From: JACKIP01 sp963710165 | Lineage (GTDB): Bacteria; Pseudomonadota; Alphaproteobacteria; Micavibrionales; Micavibrionaceae | DNA: 64,000 nucleotides | Reading direction: 5' to 3' | Assembly (NCBI GenBank): GCA_963710165.1 | Contig: CAVPYZ010000001.1 | Location: 1-64,000, forward strand | Shown: piece after piece, positions 63,054 through 64,000 of the stretch | Numbering within the stretch: the first letter of the stretch is position 1 | Layout: every line of letters starts with the position of its first letter | Translations under genes and position numbers: made by a program | The notes under the pieces: model-generated | The model's input: only the letters and a program-made list of their open reading frames with translations | What the model was told of the DNA's origin: nothing | Database searches by the model: none

Positions 63054-64000
63054 ATGAAATATATCTACCTGATCTTTCTTGGCTTACTTATCAATGTATC
63101 TGTTCTGGCGCAGGGTGAAGAGCGAGAAGTCCATATACTGCAAATTGACGGCGCCATTGCCCCCGCCTACACCGATTATATGAAGCGCGGTATTGATAAA
63201 GCAACTGTGGCAAACGCGGAATTAATTGTTATTGAGCTGAATACACCTGGTGGTTTGCTGACCAGTACGCGTCAAATGGTATCAAAGATCATGACGTCAG
63301 AGGTGCCGGTCGCGGTGTATGTAACGCCCACGGGTGCGCACGCGGCCAGCGCCGGAACGTTTATATTAATGGCGGCACATATTGCCGCGATGGATCAGGG
63401 AACAAATGTAGGCGCGGCAACGCCCGTACAGATGCGCGCCGGTATGGATAGTTTAGATGGTTTGCCGACAAAACAACCATCTGATGATATGCAAATCGAA
63501 GATATCATTCGCCAAATGGACGACCCCAATGCTGAAAATCTTCAACGAAAAGCTATGGAAGATACAACGGCCTTTATAAGAAGCATCGCAGAAATGCGCG
63601 GACGCAATGCGGAATGGGCAGAAAAAGCAGTAACGGATGCAGAAAGTATCACGGCAAAAGAAGCTTTAGAAAAAAATGTCATTGATATCGTTGCGCCCAG
63701 TCGCGATGACCTTATAAAACAAATTAATGGACGCACAGTAAAAATGAAAGACGGGCGGGAACGTACGCTGAATACGGAAAATGTACGTATCATTGAAACA
63801 TCTCCTGATTTGATGACACGCTTCCTTGCCTTAATAAGTGATCCCAATGTTGCTGCCATTTTGATGATGATTGGTATCTATGGTTTGGTGCTTGAATTTT
63901 ATGCCCCGGGAACAATGGTGTCGGGAACAATCGGGGCCATTTGTCTGTTACTGGCGTTTTATGCGTTCAGTATTCTGCCCGTAACTGGATTGGGCGCGAT
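63054..64000 (+). CDS. NfeD-type membrane-bound serine protease (ClpP class), 3' part missing
   Basis: An open frame of 315 codons from ATG 63054 (AAGG before it) to the window edge. A signal peptide (IFLGLLINVSVLAQ) leads to a ClpP-like domain: LIVIELNTPGGLLTSTRQMV, then GAHAASAGTFILMAAH with the nucleophile Ser, and a TNVGAATPV region. A membrane segment begins near VAAILMMIGIYGLVLEFY. This is the STOPP/NfeD family, which works with SPFH proteins (stomatin-like) on membrane proteins. The partner is probably downstream, outside the window. Confidence 0.9.
   Translation, partial: MKYIYLIFLGLLINVSVLAQGEEREVHILQIDGAIAPAYTDYMKRGIDKATVANAELIVIELNTPGGLLTSTRQMVSKIMTSEVPVAVYVTPTGAHAASAGTFILMAAHIAAMDQGTNVGAATPVQMRAGMDSLDGLPTKQPSDDMQIEDIIRQMDDPNAENLQRKAMEDTTAFIRSIAEMRGRNAEWAEKAVTDAESITAKEALEKNVIDIVAPSRDDLIKQINGRTVKMKDGRERTLNTENVRIIETSPDLMTRFLALISDPNVAAILMMIGIYGLVLEFYAPGTMVSGTIGAICLLLAFYAFSILPVTGLGA

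Noticed and set aside
1..64000. CRISPR arrays or insertion sequences
   Set aside because: No regularly spaced repeats and no transposase gene were seen on either strand; the only repeat family is the intergenic palindromes.

Overview
The window looks like a piece of an alphaproteobacterial chromosome of moderate GC content. The evidence is the direct-repeat LexA boxes (GTTC-N7-GTTC and GAAC-N7-GAAC, the alphaproteobacterial SOS operator type), a GTA-type three-helix holin, and alphaproteobacterial-looking FtsK, HemW, PepA, CtaB and RpsB/Tsf proteins. The genus cannot be fixed from the sequence alone; an environmental lineage near Micavibrionales or Rhodospirillales is only a guess.

Layout. 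1-9211 holds host genes: a large unrecognised protein running off the left edge, a GNAT acetyltransferase, ftsK, mlaE, a lipoprotein, an MscS channel, pepA and a LysE exporter. 9278-24675 is a compact virion cassette of T7-like (podovirus) type: two early small genes, portal, scaffold, capsid, two tail tube proteins, a gp14-like protein, tail fibre, TerS-like protein, TerL, then a lysis group with a membrane/coiled-coil protein, a CheY-like receiver protein, a SleB-type hydrolase and a GTA-family holin. It has no integrase, replication gene, phage polymerase, repressor or recognisable att site. Its first promoter is flanked by two perfect SOS boxes. It also carries a PilZ protein and a glycine-zipper lipoprotein on the opposite strand, two strong internal terminators, and palindromic repeats in most gaps. 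It reads as a prophage reduced to particle formation or as a gene-transfer-agent-like system.

24685-54820 is mostly housekeeping: EamA transporter, hemW, an M20 hydrolase, rdgB, ssb, a cell wall amidase, rnpB, ctaB, a tandem pair of unknown secreted proteins, guaA, a lipid kinase next to a ceramidase-like protein, a CPBP protease and an MFS transporter, a divergent M32-like peptidase, tsf-rpsB, an acyl-CoA ligase, a PfkB kinase, pheT, a DUF1223 protein, xthA, ffs-dnaX-ybaB, a fatty acid desaturase and tRNA-Gly(UCC). 54899-56420 is an eroded island downstream of the tRNA (integrase stub, AlbA_2 fragment, phosphoesterase pseudogene). 57446-64000 has tuf, a second MscS channel, a PRPP-synthetase-like protein, several unknowns and the start of an NfeD-type membrane serine protease.

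A caution for every call: about twenty single-base frame breaks fall in genes that cannot be dead in a living cell (tuf, rpsB, guaA three times, dnaX twice, pheT) as well as in other genes. They look like uncorrected sequencing indels. I have therefore joined the pieces as single genes, and kept the pseudogene label for loci with nonsense changes or lost domains.
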